From Rhodospirillales bacterium (GTDB taxonomy: Bacteria; Pseudomonadota; Alphaproteobacteria; SMXQ01), in NCBI GenBank assembly GCA_024638585.1, contig JAHEKA010000009.1, forward strand, positions 1 to 16,377: 16,377 nt of DNA, in the 5' to 3' direction. Position numbers and translations under genes: made by a program. The notes under the pieces are model-generated. The model searched no databases. It had not been told where the DNA came from and saw only the letters and a list, made by a program, of their open reading frames with translations. How positions within the stretch are numbered: the first letter of the stretch is position 1; each line of letters starts with the position of its first letter. Below are positions 15,325 through 16,377 of the stretch, in pieces.

Positions 15325-16377
15325 CTAGTTCCCCCGGCCTTCGAAATCGATGCGGGGATCGACCAGGACATAGGTGACGTCGCGCAGGATGTTCACCACC
15401 AAGCCGATTAGCGTGAAAAAGAACAGCGTTCCGAAAACCACCGGGTAATCCCGGTTGACCACCGATTCGAAGCCGAGCAGGCCGAGCCCATCCAAAGAGA
15501 AAATCACTTCCGTCAGAAGGGCGCCGGCGAACAGGATGTCAATCAGGGCATCGGGGAAGCCGGCGATGACGATCAACATGCCGTTGCGGAAGACATGGCG
15601 GTACAGCACCCGGGTCTGGCCCAGTCCCTTGGCCCGCGCCGTGATCACGTATTGCTTGTGGATTTCTTCCAGGAAGGAATTCTTGGTCAGCATGGTGAGC
15701 GCCGCGAACCCGCCGATCACCAGAGCGGTGGTCGGCAGCGCCATGTGCCAGAAGTAATCGACGATGCGGTCGGGCCAACTCAACTGTTCCCAGTTTTCCG
15801 AGACCAGGCCGCGCAACGGGAACCAGTCGAGATAGCTGCCGCCCGCGAACACCACCACCAAAAGGATGGCGAACAGGAAACCGGGGATGGCATGGCCGAT
15901 GATCACCACCGCGCTGGACCAGACATCGAAGCGTTCGCCGTCGCGCACCGCCTTGGCGATGCCAAGCGGGATCGAGATCATGTAGATCAACAGCGTCGAC
16001 CACAGGCCCAGGGAGATCGACACCGGAAGCTTTTCCCAGACCAGGTCCATTACCGACCGGTCGCGGTAGAAGCTGTCTCCGAAATCGAGCACCAAATAGT
16101 TGGCCATCATGGTGAAGAAGCGTTCGAGGGGCGGCTTGTCGAACCCGTAAAGCTTCTCCAGCTCCTTGACGAATTCCGGGTCCAACCCTTCCGCTCCGCG
16201 ATAGGCGCCGTCGTCCCCGAAACCGCCGCCGGTGGGCGCCCCGGCTTCACCCTCGGCGCCGCCGATGCGCGCGGTCGCGCCGACCGCCGTGCCGGTAAGC
16301 TCGGCGACCAGTTGCTCCACCGGTCCGCCCGGGGCGAACTGCACGATGGCGAAGTTGAGCACCATGATCCCGAAAAG
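15325..16377 (-). CDS. yejB: Oligopeptide ABC importer inner-membrane permease YejB, N-terminus cut by window edge
   Basis: The second Yej permease. The frame is open to the right edge; the ATG at 16365 is internal, because codons before it continue the first membrane helix (LFGIMVLNFAIVQFAPGGPVE), which in E. coli YejB is preceded by about 18 more residues. Visible family landmarks are IVQFAPGGPVEQL, GLDPEFVKELEKLYGFDKP, LPVSISLGLWSTLL, RFDVWSSAVVIIGHAIPGFLF, GGSYLDWFPLRGLVSENW, GGFAALTMLTKNSFLEEIHKQ (coupling region), FSLDGLGLLGFE and the end LVDPRIDFEGRGN. A low-complexity Gly/Ala/Glu linker follows the first helix (around TGTAVGATARIGGAEGEAG), as in other YejB proteins. The solute-binding protein YejA would be expected just beyond the edge. 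Confidence 0.96.
   Translation of the reverse strand, partial: LFGIMVLNFAIVQFAPGGPVEQLVAELTGTAVGATARIGGAEGEAGAPTGGGFGDDGAYRGAEGLDPEFVKELEKLYGFDKPPLERFFTMMANYLVLDFGDSFYRDRSVMDLVWEKLPVSISLGLWSTLLIYMISIPLGIAKAVRDGERFDVWSSAVVIIGHAIPGFLFAILLVVVFAGGSYLDWFPLRGLVSENWEQLSWPDRIVDYFWHMALPTTALVIGGFAALTMLTKNSFLEEIHKQYVITARAKGLGQTRVLYRHVFRNGMLIVIAGFPDALIDILFAGALLTEVIFSLDGLGLLGFESVVNRDYPVVFGTLFFFTLIGLVVNILRDVTYVLVDPRIDFEGRGN

Overview
The window is GC-rich, densely coded Gram-negative DNA. Gene families (TamB, RimB-like periplasmic proteases, YejBEF, a CtrA-type box) suggest an alphaproteobacterium, perhaps near the Rhodospirillales; this is inference from content, not a phylogenetic result. I see no rRNA, tRNA, CRISPR array, transposase or phage gene.

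Layout. (1) 1-3532, + strand: the C-terminal 1176 codons of a TamB/DUF490 envelope protein, cut by the left edge. (2) 3733-12483: a compact block of nine genes. It opens with an exported retropepsin-like protease (3733-4290, +), followed by a convergent serine-dependent glutaminase (4448-5368, -). A 379-base divergent intergenic region holds a 14-bp tandem repeat. A probable operon then runs rightwards: a Cys-less 'inactive transglutaminase + 7TM' protein (5748-7277), an ATP-grasp glutamate-ligase-like enzyme (7274-8224), a small MscS-type channel (8312-9142), a soluble MgtE_N+CBS protein (9132-9992) and a full MgtE-type Mg2+ channel/transporter (9989-11296). A monoheme cytochrome c (11385-11897) may be its last gene. 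A second exported retropepsin-like protease (11905-12483, -) closes the block, with a CtrA-like box upstream. (3) 12630-16377, - strand: yejB-yejE-yejF of an oligopeptide ABC importer, with yejB cut by the right edge.

How the parts may work together. The ATP-grasp ligase, inactive-transglutaminase/7TM protein and retropepsin-like protease are a recognised genomic association, discussed in comparative work on amidoligases; their substrate is not evident from sequence. Here the set carries two proteases, a glutaminase (a glutamate source), a tension-gated type channel and an Mg2+ channel with an extra regulatory subunit. The topology suggests a cytoplasmic ligase, a membrane protein with a periplasmic pseudo-enzyme domain, and periplasmic proteases. 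My inference is a glutamate-based conjugation or peptide-making system tied to osmotic or ionic stress, with make and trim steps on opposite sides of the inner membrane. The downstream Yej peptide importer might recycle products, but nothing beyond adjacency supports that.
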